Source: Ruminococcus callidus (GTDB lineage Bacteria > Bacillota > Clostridia > Oscillospirales > Ruminococcaceae). Taken from it: a stretch of DNA of 64,000 bases. The stretch covers positions 44,748-108,747 of the forward strand of contig NZ_JAJFCK010000004.1 in assembly GCF_020709055.1 (NCBI RefSeq). Reading direction: 5' to 3'. This document shows positions 44,301 through 52,162 of the stretch, in pieces. The position numbers were made by a program, and so were the translations under genes. The first letter of the stretch is position 1. Every line of letters begins with the position of its first letter. The notes under the pieces were generated by a model, which was not told the DNA's origin, made no database searches, and was given only the letters and a program-made list of their open reading frames with translations.

Positions 44301-47274
44301 TATCTCCGACCGTCAGCGTCGGTAGATCCGACAGTGCAATGGAATCGCCATCGGCAAGCACATTCCCATCCGCATCCAGCGCAGCCTTTTTGAAGTCCTG
44401 CTTTGGGTTGTTGGTAATGGTAATGCTGCCGCTTTCCACGCCATTTTGAGAATCCGAATACGAAGCCGTATACCCATCTACTGGCGTTTCAACGACCCGA
44501 TAAAGATAGTTGCCGTCATGGGCAAGGGTATCTTTCGGCAAATCGGAAAAGGTCTGTTTCCAGCCGTTACTGCTGTCCAGCGTAAAGGTATAAGGGTTGC
44601 TTTCGTCCGCTGTAACCTCTGTCCACTCACCGTCTACCAGATAGATCTGTGTCCAGTCCGTTGCATTCGTCCCCTGCTTTTTGCGCTGCAATTGGAACGT
44701 AACGCTTGGCTTCTTGTCTGTATTTCCATCAGAATATGTCTTATTTACTGTAAGCGTCTGTTTCTCCACAGTATCCTTGCTCTTTTCGATCAAATCATAA
44801 GAAGGAGTACTGGGGTTCAGCGTTCCGAAAGAAGCGGTATTGGAAAACTTGGAGCTAACCGCTGTCTTCCCGTCCATCTTCACACCGGAAACATCTGCCA
44901 TTGTCGAATATTCGATCTCGGCAAATCGGTACGCCTTGTCATCCACTGTCTTGGTAAAAGTAATTGCAAAGCACTTTGCGTTTCCCGCTGTGATCTTTGC
45001 AGATTCCTCTTGACTGTCTGTGGAATAGTACGTGATCTGATAATCAGTTCCAAGTGTCAGCTGCTCATACTCGCCGCTTTCCGTCTTGGCTTTCACAGAA
45101 ATGGAATTGGTGCCAATCGTGAAATAGTGGGATGCGCCCGTTCCCTCTGCGGTCATTACGTCAACCAAAACCTTGCTGTCCGACGAAAATCCCGTATCGG
45201 AGGTAACATTGATTTTCCAATGCAACGTTTGGTTATTCTTCGAGGGATCGTCTGCGTTATAGAACGCATCGCCGCCCTCAGCTTTCACAAAGGTCTTTGT
45301 GATCTGGTCACGATTGCCCACATCAATGCTACTCGAACTGCTGTTTCCCTTGTTGTCAGAAACTGTGTTGGTAACTGTATCGCCGTTCTTAGCTGTGCCA
45401 TCTGTACCGGCAGCGGCTGCGTCGGTTTCGTAGGAAAAAGACAGCTCAGAAATTGCACGGATATTTGTTTCATTCACACCAGCCTGATACGGATTCGCCT
45501 CCTGAATTGTCAGCGTATTTCCGCTCTTGGTAATGGTCGCATACAGACCAGAGGAAGTTCCAAGTTCGATCTTATCTTCACTCTGCGACAAAACCTTAGC
45601 GCCATCCAGCCAATGGCCAAGCATAAAACTGATATCTTTCAGATCAGTCAACTTGATATTTGCAAACGCTTCATCCGTCAGAGTATATCCATTTAATGTG
45701 GATTTCGTATTGTTCTTATCCGATGATGCGGTTATGTTCCACTTCAGCTTATTTGCTGCACGGTCATAGCCAACACCTTTTTTGACCAATGTGTAAAGCT
45801 TCTTGTATTCTACTTCTTTCTCTCCCGTATCTCCAGCGGTATTGCCATCGGGATACAGCAGATATGCACGGTTTTTCAGTTTCTGCGGTTTCGGCTGTGT
45901 CAGATCCAATTTCATCTGATACGAAACTTCCACCTTTTTCACATCGCTGCTAATGGTGATCGTATCGCCTTCCTTGGAAAACCCCACAGTGTTTCCGTTC
46001 TCATCTTTCAGCGTGATTTGATTTGCCTCCAGACTGCTGAACGCCTCGTCTTTTACTTTCCAGCCATTCAAAGAACAGCCAGCCGGCTCTTCCACGGTGA
46101 TATTCCAATTGACCTTGTCATCTGAAATTCCTGTTTCATAGTCCGCCTTACCATTTTTTTGGATCGTCGGTTTTGAAAGGGAAACTTCACCCTTTGCTCC
46201 TTTCTGAACGCCATCCTTTGCAATTGTCGCAGTGTTCTCGATCTTCTGCCCATTCTGCACATGAGTGAGCCATTCTTCCCGAGACACTTCCTTTTCGAAG
46301 GTAAATGTGATCTGCTTTTCCTTTGTGTCGTTGAAGGTAAATGTTTTTCCTTGAAAGCTGCCAACTCCAGCCGGCGTTACTGTAACGCCAGAAGTGTCTT
46401 CCGGAAACTGCTCATCAGTCAAAACATAACCATTCATCGACTTAGAACTATCTGTATCATTATAATAAGGATTGTCTACTGTAATTGTCCACTGAATCTT
46501 GGGATTGTCTGTGGGAGTTTTTGCGTTTTGAATTGTACCGGACTTTGCAATCTCAACTTCTTTTTCCGGAAAATCTACCTTGATTGTAATTCCGCCGATT
46601 GTCACTTCCTGATCGCCAGATGACGTATTATCTCGGTTGATCTTTCCATCAAATCTAATAAATCCAGTCATGTCACTATTGGCATGCTTATTGATATACT
46701 CTTTTGTCAACCGAATCACAATAAGACCCGACTGAGAAATGGAGTAATAGCCTGCCAATTCATTGCCATCTTTGACTTTGCAATCTTCTCCAGACTCCGG
46801 GCTTACCACAACTTTATCCGTCAGCTGATAATAAATATACGGATTTTCTTCCGTGACACTGCCCGCTTTTAAGTTGTAATTCAGTTGAACTTCTAGTTTT
46901 GTAGAATCTTCGGTTACCGATATTTCATATGGAGCATCCACTTCTTGACCTCCATGCTTGATATTTACATTTGTAATGCGAATACCGGCATTTTCTTCTG
47001 CCGTCATAGGCTGTGCACCCGCCGGTATTTCCGTTACCGGTTCGGTAAACCATTCATTGCTATTTTCTCCCACCATCTGCACCTCACTCTCCGCCATTTC
47101 CAAAGCGGGAGCGGTTTCCTCGGTGGAACCGGTCATGCTGACTGCCGGCATAATCAAACTGCCGCACACAGAAAACGCAACCATCAGAGCCAGCATGACA
47201 GCGATCACTGCATGCTTTTTGTTTTCCCGGTGCTGTTTCAAAAACTGCTGTACTCTCTGGTTGAAATTCAACAT
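38383..47274 (-). CDS. Giant sortase-anchored pilus-tip adhesin with inserted SGNH hydrolase and beta-sandwich modules
   Basis: 2963 residues from ATG 47274 (AGGAGGG 6 nt upstream; an earlier in-frame start at 47307 lacks one). Long signal peptide (hydrophobic at about 18-45). Then an adhesin-type domain and at least four repeats of the W-x-I-T-V...NGY type (about residues 240-830), followed by mixed isopeptide-type and seven CnaB domains, recognisable by their first strands (TVNKTYSDG, DLTVQKTWTG, LVVEKLWRDSDG, VSVEKIWGDG, LNIEKQWQNQDG, ISVEKKWVDND, LTLKKRWSDSD). The fifth CnaB is split by an SGNH hydrolase (Ser2020 in GDSITDG, Asn2092 in GGTND, Asp2237 and His2240 in DGVHPS). The seventh is split by Thr-rich linkers and two beta-sandwich modules (about 2561-2661 and 2690-2811). 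The sorting signal is MPATGG at 2925, then a hydrophobic helix and RRRYLSRVE. First structural gene of the operon; tip position is inferred from size and sorting-signal type. Confidence 0.9.
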   Translation of the reverse strand: MLNFNQRVQQFLKQHRENKKHAVIAVMLALMVAFSVCGSLIMPAVSMTGSTEETAPALEMAESEVQMVGENSNEWFTEPVTEIPAGAQPMTAEENAGIRITNVNIKHGGQEVDAPYEISVTEDSTKLEVQLNYNLKAGSVTEENPYIYYQLTDKVVVSPESGEDCKVKDGNELAGYYSISQSGLIVIRLTKEYINKHANSDMTGFIRFDGKINRDNTSSGDQEVTIGGITIKVDFPEKEVEIAKSGTIQNAKTPTDNPKIQWTITVDNPYYNDTDSSKSMNGYVLTDEQFPEDTSGVTVTPAGVGSFQGKTFTFNDTKEKQITFTFEKEVSREEWLTHVQNGQKIENTATIAKDGVQKGAKGEVSLSKPTIQKNGKADYETGISDDKVNWNITVEEPAGCSLNGWKVKDEAFSSLEANQITLKDENGNTVGFSKEGDTITISSDVKKVEVSYQMKLDLTQPKPQKLKNRAYLLYPDGNTAGDTGEKEVEYKKLYTLVKKGVGYDRAANKLKWNITASSDKNNTKSTLNGYTLTDEAFANIKLTDLKDISFMLGHWLDGAKVLSQSEDKIELGTSSGLYATITKSGNTLTIQEANPYQAGVNETNIRAISELSFSYETDAAAAGTDGTAKNGDTVTNTVSDNKGNSSSSSIDVGNRDQITKTFVKAEGGDAFYNADDPSKNNQTLHWKINVTSDTGFSSDSKVLVDVMTAEGTGASHYFTIGTNSISVKAKTESGEYEQLTLGTDYQITYYSTDSQEESAKITAGNAKCFAITFTKTVDDKAYRFAEIEYSTMADVSGVKMDGKTAVSSKFSNTASFGTLNPSTPSYDLIEKSKDTVEKQTLTVNKTYSDGNTDKKPSVTFQLQRKKQGTNATDWTQIYLVDGEWTEVTADESNPYTFTLDSSNGWKQTFSDLPKDTLAHDGNYLYRVVETPVDGYTASYSDSQNGVESGSITITNNPKQDFKKAALDADGNVLADGDSIALSDLPTLTVGDTTYYLIQWKIYDIVKNYKYELEDTLPENSILIESDAEDNKYKPHASWNEWYIGVLSTSTSGNEYYQYDSSTRKLTIYMNNAVNPPLCVTYYTGIPVETLKSAVSAGTDGYTVTNTIAQKGSDAKTASVKVTGSTADTGDKNLLTKNIASSNKNGAYTAENGQLNYSVYVNPDGKYLSNSGGIDLTDDLTLDSYEGASAAGIDAVLSMVKVEKIEKPVVDASGAVTDATVVRELSTSEYQYLVEHNIKEETPSKRSDLYQFTTSDNKKWTTNQPYVSTSPEFPKGDIVTIRLKGEPNHSLSSGITVYGKCVNNSFGGEIVKYPFAGVTFDENGYADITFKIEIDYVINWVISLDASDSSDTFSVDSVKAVQVKEINSRLKLTVPDGEPLKVTYQYTLLKDGKPVTPESLSETKTVISSNSISLDTGNASADDQKDSIKFSISKSRAGISAENKPQIVKCDVGDYSLKLDATFQIAKYQDGKWLFASKDELVTNDKLRTHKLTYDAENQSSAVSISVKADEDYKLDSFDKATLYKIVETKAPDGYEALTASNSTYYFVYGSEALSSYPDGVTADDVIQVQEGGSVNIPNNQLIDLTVQKTWTGLEDTSGTSIKAALYWSYTKTSSGFPENMELASAENLGVSGLENPKEFSTAAVGSGENPQNPSYTWKNLPSGKNGKPIYYYVKEAEYTYGGKTYIQQTDGTFQASDGTSGTYRPNTTGNAANKDGTISINNSQGLVVEKLWRDSDGNPIPSSGIPATEVQFQLEGLNASGTWEKIALKENALLTAENGWKLTLESYLADGVSLEAYTKFRVSETGVKKKGEDKFQSPNQGLYGWIISATGTTNGTTGTLILTNRNNEPTEIAVSVEKIWGDGAEQHTGDRVEVKLYQSTTVWSDIGTPPSDAQVYQSSGTQTLNQSNSWTYTWSDLPYKTQDGSRYYYYVVESSVPEGYQVKYDRTERASEQKTTITNYISGGLNIEKQWQNQDGTAIDADTDSIQLKLYKRLLETQTSSGEESGSIPSNLKIDAVGDSITDGYWTTSDDYPHQLKALFDKKYSDVSVINSGASGQIVSQIAERISKGNKSDWGGVDYDGTQVMLLIGGTNDVNGGNWEIWGDADTDNQAKHDALKTEVKEMIQTAYAKASAAGTSDFVVFLGSIPYEDFVKADGTIESNISYVQKQNALRTKYGIWGTPSTENAQAFEDEINKMIKSYNAMLQEVVAELQKETATSTVQFVDINAAVDKNTQLYDGVHPSKEGYGEIANAFYNAIISHYTGVTPGTGTTVLAPTDVTGVPSDFYAKDGSINSDYQFVQDITLDVTNNWQKTFSDLDEAYAYYVVEPEISGWESSIAHNGQPVNGETATITVTNTKTIEKTSISVEKKWVDNDKAGASHGAVNVTLRRKLKSGTDYDKGFSETAELSSANGWTHTWSSLDKTDVGGNQYLYDVVEENVPGYQATYKNNNGVNGNTAENPIVIVNTKVLQLTLKKRWSDSDTNNHQNDPVEVKIYRSTNPADVPVVTTATTKATTTMTTKATTTKATATETTTKATTTTTTTTTSAKETKPEETTTTTVETGALITVVTGLHAGDTLKVKLSNSTATSANAKGCFGYSYEPADNGWAKDEWKGSFDANGKMELTYPVPDQYQDGAYFEFQVWEVDGTLPKALTIDSIEIVPKVTTTTTTTTKPEETTTTTTTTPPPSGGDTVTGSSIVLEKDAHSVNLDSTKTVSKLELNISLTSTTNQWYNVFYFEFKKANQTIGGSVGFTWNFSNSSISEVSWNNGGGTCTINGASLTYVFTTPISTDKLEIVNGSKDNSIWMIDSYTITYATDTSAQSLAAPSAMRMLRMAANVMTSGSAGVELVDTVTLKGSDSSSWQAVRTNLPACDENGNPYYYWAVETAVGGYTPSYTYAGGADNYISGADGVITITNTKEESASVTMPATGGRGTRWYTITGAAILCGTAAGYLWFRRRYLSRVE

Positions 47275-47354
47275 ACCAATCCCTCCTGTCTGTACAAAAT
47301 GGAGCATAGTTTCCTATGCGTCAGATTCTCTACGGATATCATTTTCAGATAACG

Positions 47355-47936
47355 TTACAGGACTTCGAATTGCTTTACGGGCCAAACCCGCAAAATCACC
47401 TTTCCGACAACGGCTTCCTCTGCCACGCATCCGACGGCGGTGGAGCGGCTGTCTACTGAAGTGGAGCGGTGATCTCCCATTACGAAAATCCGTTCATCCG
47501 GCACCTGATACGGCAGCTCAATGTCGCATTCCCCCAATGCCTTTTCATTCAGGTACGGCTCTTCCAATGCTTCACCGTTCACATAGACCGTTCCCGAATC
47601 ATCAATATCAATGATATCCCCTGCCACGCCAATCACACGCTTCAGCAGGATCTTATTATTAAAGTAGAAAGCAATGATATCGCCGCTCTGAAATGTGCCG
47701 CGCTTCCGACACACCACCAGTTCGTCGTTTTGCAGCGTCGGCGTCATGCTCGTTCCGGTAACTCGCAGCACCGGCAAAAACAGCATGGAGACCAAAACCG
47801 CAATGGCTGCAACCACGATCAATGACGAGATCGTGTTTCGCAGCAGCTTTCCGTATTCTCTCCGGTATTTCACCCGCTTCAGTTCCGCTTCCAGCTGAAC
47901 CGCCGTGGGAATCTCTCGCTTCGCTTCCATGCTCAT
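47355..47936 (-). CDS. lepB: Signal peptidase I of the pilus operon
   Basis: 193 residues. One N-terminal transmembrane helix (residues 32-53) after a charged cytosolic segment. Catalytic Ser in GTSMTPTL and Lys in LLKRVIGVAGD, plus FVMGDHRSTSVDSR, complete the Ser-Lys signal peptidase set. Pilus operons sometimes carry their own signal peptidase that processes or chaperones pilins (SipA-like); here the catalytic pair is intact. Its ATG overlaps the stop of the preceding coiled-coil gene by 4 bp. Confidence 0.93.
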   Translation of the reverse strand: MSMEAKREIPTAVQLEAELKRVKYRREYGKLLRNTISSLIVVAAIAVLVSMLFLPVLRVTGTSMTPTLQNDELVVCRKRGTFQSGDIIAFYFNNKILLKRVIGVAGDIIDIDDSGTVYVNGEALEEPYLNEKALGECDIELPYQVPDERIFVMGDHRSTSVDSRSTAVGCVAEEAVVGKVILRVWPVKQFEVL

Positions 47937-48196
47937 TTCGCCTCATCATCCTGCATCGATGCTTCGGCATCCGCCTGCGCCGGACACATTCGTCCCAGCT
48001 GCGCCTCCATGGTGTGCAGCAGTTCCAGAATCGCATCTGTCTTTTTCTGCCGCTCCTGTTCGGCTGCGTTCAGCTGTTCCCGCAGGCTCTCGTTTTCCTG
48101 TCTGGCAGCATCCAGTTCCCTGCGCAATTCCAGCAGGATTTCCAGCAGTTCTGTCCGCCGGAGTTTCCGAAGTTCTCTCTCCGTCATCTTGCCCAT
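47933..48196 (-). CDS. Small coiled-coil protein, first gene of the pilus operon
   Basis: 87 residues, no known family. Residues 5-70 show heptad-like Leu/Ala spacing (TELLEILLELRRELDAARQ and on) and are highly charged, indicating a long alpha-helical coiled coil; the tail is acidic (QADAEASMQDDEAK). No signal peptide or membrane helix, so it is cytosolic. Overlaps the signal peptidase start by 4 bp, so a true gene and probably a partner or regulator of it. A recognisable RBS-like AAGGAAATGGGCAAG region surrounds the start. Confidence 0.7.
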   Translation of the reverse strand: MGKMTERELRKLRRTELLEILLELRRELDAARQENESLREQLNAAEQERQKKTDAILELLHTMEAQLGRMCPAQADAEASMQDDEAK

Positions 48197-48256
48197 TTCC
48201 TTTTTCGATTCTTTTCAAATAGTAGAATCTTGCTCTTTTTTCATTTTACCGATTTT

Positions 48257-48277
48257 CCTGAGATTGGTTCCCTCAGG
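48257..48277 (-). promoter_or_regulatory. Hairpin at the 5' end of the pilus transcript
   Basis: CCTGAG/CTCAGG stem with a 9-nt loop within the first ~25 nt of the predicted transcript. Such 5' hairpins protect mRNA from RNase J and RNase Y. Confidence 0.45.
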
Positions 48278-48286
48278 ATGTTTCTT

Positions 48287-48315
48287 ATTATACTATTTCA
48301 GATTCATTTTGTCAA
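48287..48315 (-). promoter_or_regulatory. Sigma-A promoter of the pilus operon
   Basis: Minus-strand TTGACA (48310-48315), 17-nt spacer, TATAAT (48287-48292): full consensus, about 85 nt before the first gene. Confidence 0.9.
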
Positions 48316-48731
48316 GAGGATTTCACTGCTTTCGTATAACATCACAAATGCCCCCTCCTGAGTGTAGTCAAAATGCACAAAATAAAATTTTATTTTTTCA
48401 TCCGGTTTTACAAAAATCACAATTTTCAGAGCCGCCACAAATTTCTATTATATGAACTAAATTTCAATCCCCATATAAGCAGCTGTTTTCCTGTGATTTT
48501 TGTCAAAACTTCAGCCACAAATTTATGAAGAAAAATCACATTGCCAAAGCGAACAAGTTGCACAAAAAGAACGGCCTCATTCCACCCGCTTTTTCACAAT
48601 TTCGTCATCAAAAGCAGCAACTTTCTGATTCTAATCGGCATATTCTATAAACAGTTTCTGTTTTTCCGCAAAAAATCATTGTTTTTTCTCAAATGCACCT
48701 CAAAATTCCGTCAAAACCACTGCTTTTCGAC
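48316..48731. other. AT-rich upstream region of the pilus operon with a repeated 10-mer
   Basis: No credible gene in about 415 bp. AAAAATCACA occurs at 48412-48421 and 48531-48540 and, inverted, at 48492-48501. GCCACAAATTT is also repeated (near 48434 and 48514). This could be a regulator-binding region for the pilus promoter. An 82-codon plus-strand reading frame here has low-complexity Phe/Leu/Lys content and is not believed. Confidence 0.5.
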
Positions 48732-48771
48732 AAAAAGACGGAGCAATCGACCGCCATGGAACGACTGCTCC
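48732..48771 (-). terminator. Terminator of the SWIM-MoxR-VWA cluster
   Basis: On the minus strand GGAGCAGTCG pairs with CGATTGCTCC (one G-U), followed by GTCTTTTTG. Starts 7 nt after the last gene. Confidence 0.85.
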
Positions 48772-48778
48772 GCTTCTC

Positions 48779-49924
48779 TCACCGGCTGAAATTTTGCAGG
48801 CTCCGGTGCTTCATTGCCGCCTCCAGCAATTCCGGCAGCCGCTCCGGCGGGCAGGCGAAGCACGGAATCTCCAGCGCACTGACCTTTTCCGCCATCATGC
48901 TGTCATAGCAGGGCTTGCCGCTGTCAGAGATGGCGAGCAGCACGATCACATTCACGCCGGAGGCTTTCAGCTCCTCCAGCCGCCACAGCAAACCGGCACG
49001 ATTGCCGTTCTCCTCCAAATCGGTGATGAGGAACAGCGTGGTCTTTACCGGCTCCTGCACCAGCTCCGCACAGTAGGCAATGGATTTCTCGATATCCGTT
49101 CCGCCGCCCATCTGAATGCCGTACAGCACCTCCACCGGATCGGCGCAAAGCTCTGTCAGGTCGGTGACCTGCGTGTCAAACGCCACGATATGCGTTTTCA
49201 GGGAGCGCATGCTGGCGAGGATACAGCTCAGCACCGAGGCGTAGATGATGGACTCCCCCATGGAACCGCTCTGATCGATGTCCAGAATGATGGTGCGGGA
49301 GGCAGAACGGGCAGCGTGTTCGAAAAAGTAGAACTTCTCCGGCAGAAGCACCTGCCGCTGCGTGTCGTAGTGCTTCAGATTCCGGCGAATGGTCATGCGG
49401 TAGTCCAGCGCACTGGCGGAGGGAATGGGCGAGTGTTCCCGCCGGTTCAGCGCTGCCGTGACGGAGCGCTTCAGATCGTCCGCCAGCCGCCGGTTGATGT
49501 CCTCCACGATCTTGGCGATGTACGCTCTGGCATTCTCCTTAGCACAGCTGGGAATCTGATCCTTGAGCGTCAGAAGCAGCGCCGCCGTTCCGATGCTGGG
49601 TTCCAGCTGATCCAGCACCTCCGGTTCAAACAGCAGCTGGTTCAGCCCCTTCCGCTGGATGGCATCGTTCTGAATCACCTGCACCTCCATGGGCGAAAAC
49701 AGCGCACGAAGATCGCCCAGCCAGCGGGACAGCTGGGGCGAGGACGGGCCACTGCCGGCACCGCCGCCGAAGCCGTCTGCTCCGCCATAGATTGCCCCCA
49801 GCGCACGATCCATCAGCAGATCCTCCTGCGAGAGCATTTCGCCGGAAGCCATCTGTTCCAGCGTCTGCTCCGCCTCTTTGCCCAGAATCAGCCGCCAGCG
49901 TTTCAGTTTCTCTTGTGTTTCCAT
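48779..49924 (-). CDS. VWA-domain protein of the MoxR cluster
   Basis: 381 residues. The C-terminal half is a von Willebrand A domain with a complete metal-ion-dependent adhesion site: LDIDQSGSMGES (DxSxS), GGGTDIEKS (Thr) and LITDLEENG (Asp). The N-terminal half is helical and has no known family. VWA proteins next to MoxR ATPases usually act as adaptors that present a target to the ATPase. Cytosolic, no signal. Last gene, 3 bp after the DUF5682 gene. Confidence 0.88.
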   Translation of the reverse strand: METQEKLKRWRLILGKEAEQTLEQMASGEMLSQEDLLMDRALGAIYGGADGFGGGAGSGPSSPQLSRWLGDLRALFSPMEVQVIQNDAIQRKGLNQLLFEPEVLDQLEPSIGTAALLLTLKDQIPSCAKENARAYIAKIVEDINRRLADDLKRSVTAALNRREHSPIPSASALDYRMTIRRNLKHYDTQRQVLLPEKFYFFEHAARSASRTIILDIDQSGSMGESIIYASVLSCILASMRSLKTHIVAFDTQVTDLTELCADPVEVLYGIQMGGGTDIEKSIAYCAELVQEPVKTTLFLITDLEENGNRAGLLWRLEELKASGVNVIVLLAISDSGKPCYDSMMAEKVSALEIPCFACPPERLPELLEAAMKHRSLQNFSR

Positions 49925-49927
49925 AGG

Positions 49928-52162
49928 TCATATATCCTCAAAATCAAAGTCATCCAGTTCCTCCAGAACCGCCTGTTCTCCTGCTGTCATGCTCTGCCCC
50001 AGATACGCCGCAGCAGCAGCCGGCGAAACACCCAGCACCTCGCCGATGTTCTCGGCGATCTCCGCCTTTTCCGCTCCGGAGAACTCCGCAAACGTCCGGC
50101 GCAGACAGATCAGCACCCCACGGAATTCTGTGTCCTCCAGCGTCGCCACAAAATCGCACAGCGTCTCCCAGATGGAGAGCCGGCTGATGAGGGCACGGTG
50201 GTTCTTGCGGGAGAGTCCCTCGAACCACATGGCACCGTCCTGCGGCGGAATACCGCCAGAGAGCCGCCGGCACATCCAGACCGCCAGCACATCCGGCGCA
50301 GCCTCGCCACGCTCCAGCAGAATCGCACCGGCAAATCCGGAGAGCAAAGGCTGGACGCTGTCATCCTCCGCCAGCCCACAGAGCATGTCCAAAAACCGCT
50401 TCTGCTCCAGGAAGTCGTGGGACAGACAGGCATCGTTCACCGCCGACATTGCCGACAGCAGTTCTGCCGCTGCATCGTAGTTGCAGTTTGCCCCCTGCGG
50501 CAGTTCCAGACAAAACCGCAGGAACAGCTGCTGCATCAGGGGAATCAGCGGTACGGTGTCGATTTTCCGGATGCTGCCGAAGCGCACAATGCCGGAGAGA
50601 TTTCCAAGCGCTGTTCCCACGTCCGTCGGAGAAAAACAGCCCGCCGACTGCCGCTGCAAGGCGGCAATGACATCGGGCACCAGTGCCGTCAATCCGCACT
50701 GGAAGGCATCCCACAGCAGTTCTGTGGTTCGGGACAGCAGCTGGGAATTTGCCAGATGCTCCCGCAGCTGCGCCAGCGCCGTCTGCTCCACGGTGTCCCC
50801 CATGAGGGAGGCCTCCACCACCTCAATCTCCGTCTCCGGATTCCACTGCAATTCCCACAGCTCCGCCCAGGTGGCATTGTCCTGCTGCCGCTCCAGCTGT
50901 TTGCCGAAGCGGATGCCGATGACGGACAGCTGGTGCAGGAAAAACGACCGGTGCAGCCCCAGAAACGCAGACTGTTCCGACTTGACCCGCAGATTCTCCC
51001 GCAGATCCAGCGGCAGCTGTTCCGCCTTTGCCTTGCGGTAGCGCTCCAGCTTCAGCACCTTCAGCTGCCGCTGGAAATCCGTTTGCAGCGCCGTGCACAC
51101 CGTTCCCTCCGGCAGAGAACCGATCTTTGTCCCGATCTCCGTATCCGCACAGGCGAGAGAGATTTCCCCGAAGCTGCCGTGCCCCATGCAGGTGATGGCA
51201 GCGTCCCGCAGATCAGTCAGGCATGCGTGCGTTCCCCCACGCATGGCAGCGAGGGTCTCCGCCAGCCGCAGCGCCTCCATGACTTCCGCCGAGGAGGTGA
51301 CGTTGCCGTGGGTTCGCTGGTATCCCGCCAGACGGGAGAGGTATTCTGCCCCGCTGTCAGCCAGCGTCCCACGCTGCCGATTGTTCCACAGGATTTCGAA
51401 GTACGCCGGCGCACGGCTGCCTGCACCGTAGCCGGAGCGGTTGGAGAGCTTATAATAGGAGTAGGGCATCAGCGTCGCCTGCGACGGAACAGTGGGCAGA
51501 TGCGCCGTCAGCTTTGCGTCCTCCGCCGTATACGGCACATTTTTCAGTCCGGCAGTGTGAAATGCGCCGGTGATGACGGCGATTTTCTCCGTGGGCACAC
51601 CGGACTGCTCTGTTTCCGCAATGACACGGCGCATATACGCCTCCCGCAGCTGATTGTGCGCATCGTTTGCCGAAAATTCCCGAATGGATGCGCCGTATGC
51701 CTCCACCGCTGCCAGAAAATCCGCTTCATTCTCATTCTGCTCGAACTGATACTCCCAGAGCACGTCCGTTTCCTGCCCCGTCACACGCTCTATCTTCCCG
51801 TACACCGACTCCGCCGGCGCATCGGCCGGGGCAGAGGCTTCGGACTGCTCCGCCAGCACACAGGCAGCCGGCAGGTCGCAGAACCGCACCGGAACGCCGT
51901 GCGCCACTGCCCAGCGCATTGCCTGATATTCCGGCGAGAACTCCGCAAAGGGCCAGAGCACCGTTTGCACCGGCGGTTCTGTGGTGTACGCCAACAGCGC
52001 TGCCGGCATGGCGGACTCCATGCTGCAAAGCGGTGCGATCCACTCGTTCCCGTCTGCCGGTCCCTCAATGAGAACGGTTTCCGGCTGGACACGCTCCAGA
52101 AACGAGAGGACATAAGCAGCACACGCCGGCGAAAAGTGCCGGATTCCAAAATATACTGCCAT
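49928..52162 (-). CDS. DUF5682-family protein
   Basis: 744 residues from ATG 52162, which shares one base with the MoxR stop (TAATG); a longer in-frame start at 52249 would lie inside moxR. N-terminus AVYFGIRHFSPACAAYVLSF with VLIEGPADG and later VITGAFHTAGL resemble DUF5682, a family recurrently encoded beside MoxR and VWA genes and distantly reminiscent of TraB/ChaN-like folds. The rest is largely helical. No signal peptide or membrane segment. Biochemical role unknown. Confidence 0.75.
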   Translation of the reverse strand: MAVYFGIRHFSPACAAYVLSFLERVQPETVLIEGPADGNEWIAPLCSMESAMPAALLAYTTEPPVQTVLWPFAEFSPEYQAMRWAVAHGVPVRFCDLPAACVLAEQSEASAPADAPAESVYGKIERVTGQETDVLWEYQFEQNENEADFLAAVEAYGASIREFSANDAHNQLREAYMRRVIAETEQSGVPTEKIAVITGAFHTAGLKNVPYTAEDAKLTAHLPTVPSQATLMPYSYYKLSNRSGYGAGSRAPAYFEILWNNRQRGTLADSGAEYLSRLAGYQRTHGNVTSSAEVMEALRLAETLAAMRGGTHACLTDLRDAAITCMGHGSFGEISLACADTEIGTKIGSLPEGTVCTALQTDFQRQLKVLKLERYRKAKAEQLPLDLRENLRVKSEQSAFLGLHRSFFLHQLSVIGIRFGKQLERQQDNATWAELWELQWNPETEIEVVEASLMGDTVEQTALAQLREHLANSQLLSRTTELLWDAFQCGLTALVPDVIAALQRQSAGCFSPTDVGTALGNLSGIVRFGSIRKIDTVPLIPLMQQLFLRFCLELPQGANCNYDAAAELLSAMSAVNDACLSHDFLEQKRFLDMLCGLAEDDSVQPLLSGFAGAILLERGEAAPDVLAVWMCRRLSGGIPPQDGAMWFEGLSRKNHRALISRLSIWETLCDFVATLEDTEFRGVLICLRRTFAEFSGAEKAEIAENIGEVLGVSPAAAAAYLGQSMTAGEQAVLEELDDFDFEDI

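Noticed and set aside
48541-48789. 82-codon plus-strand frame before the pilus region
   Set aside because: Low-complexity AT-rich translation without ribosome site; it also crosses the terminator at 48732-48771.
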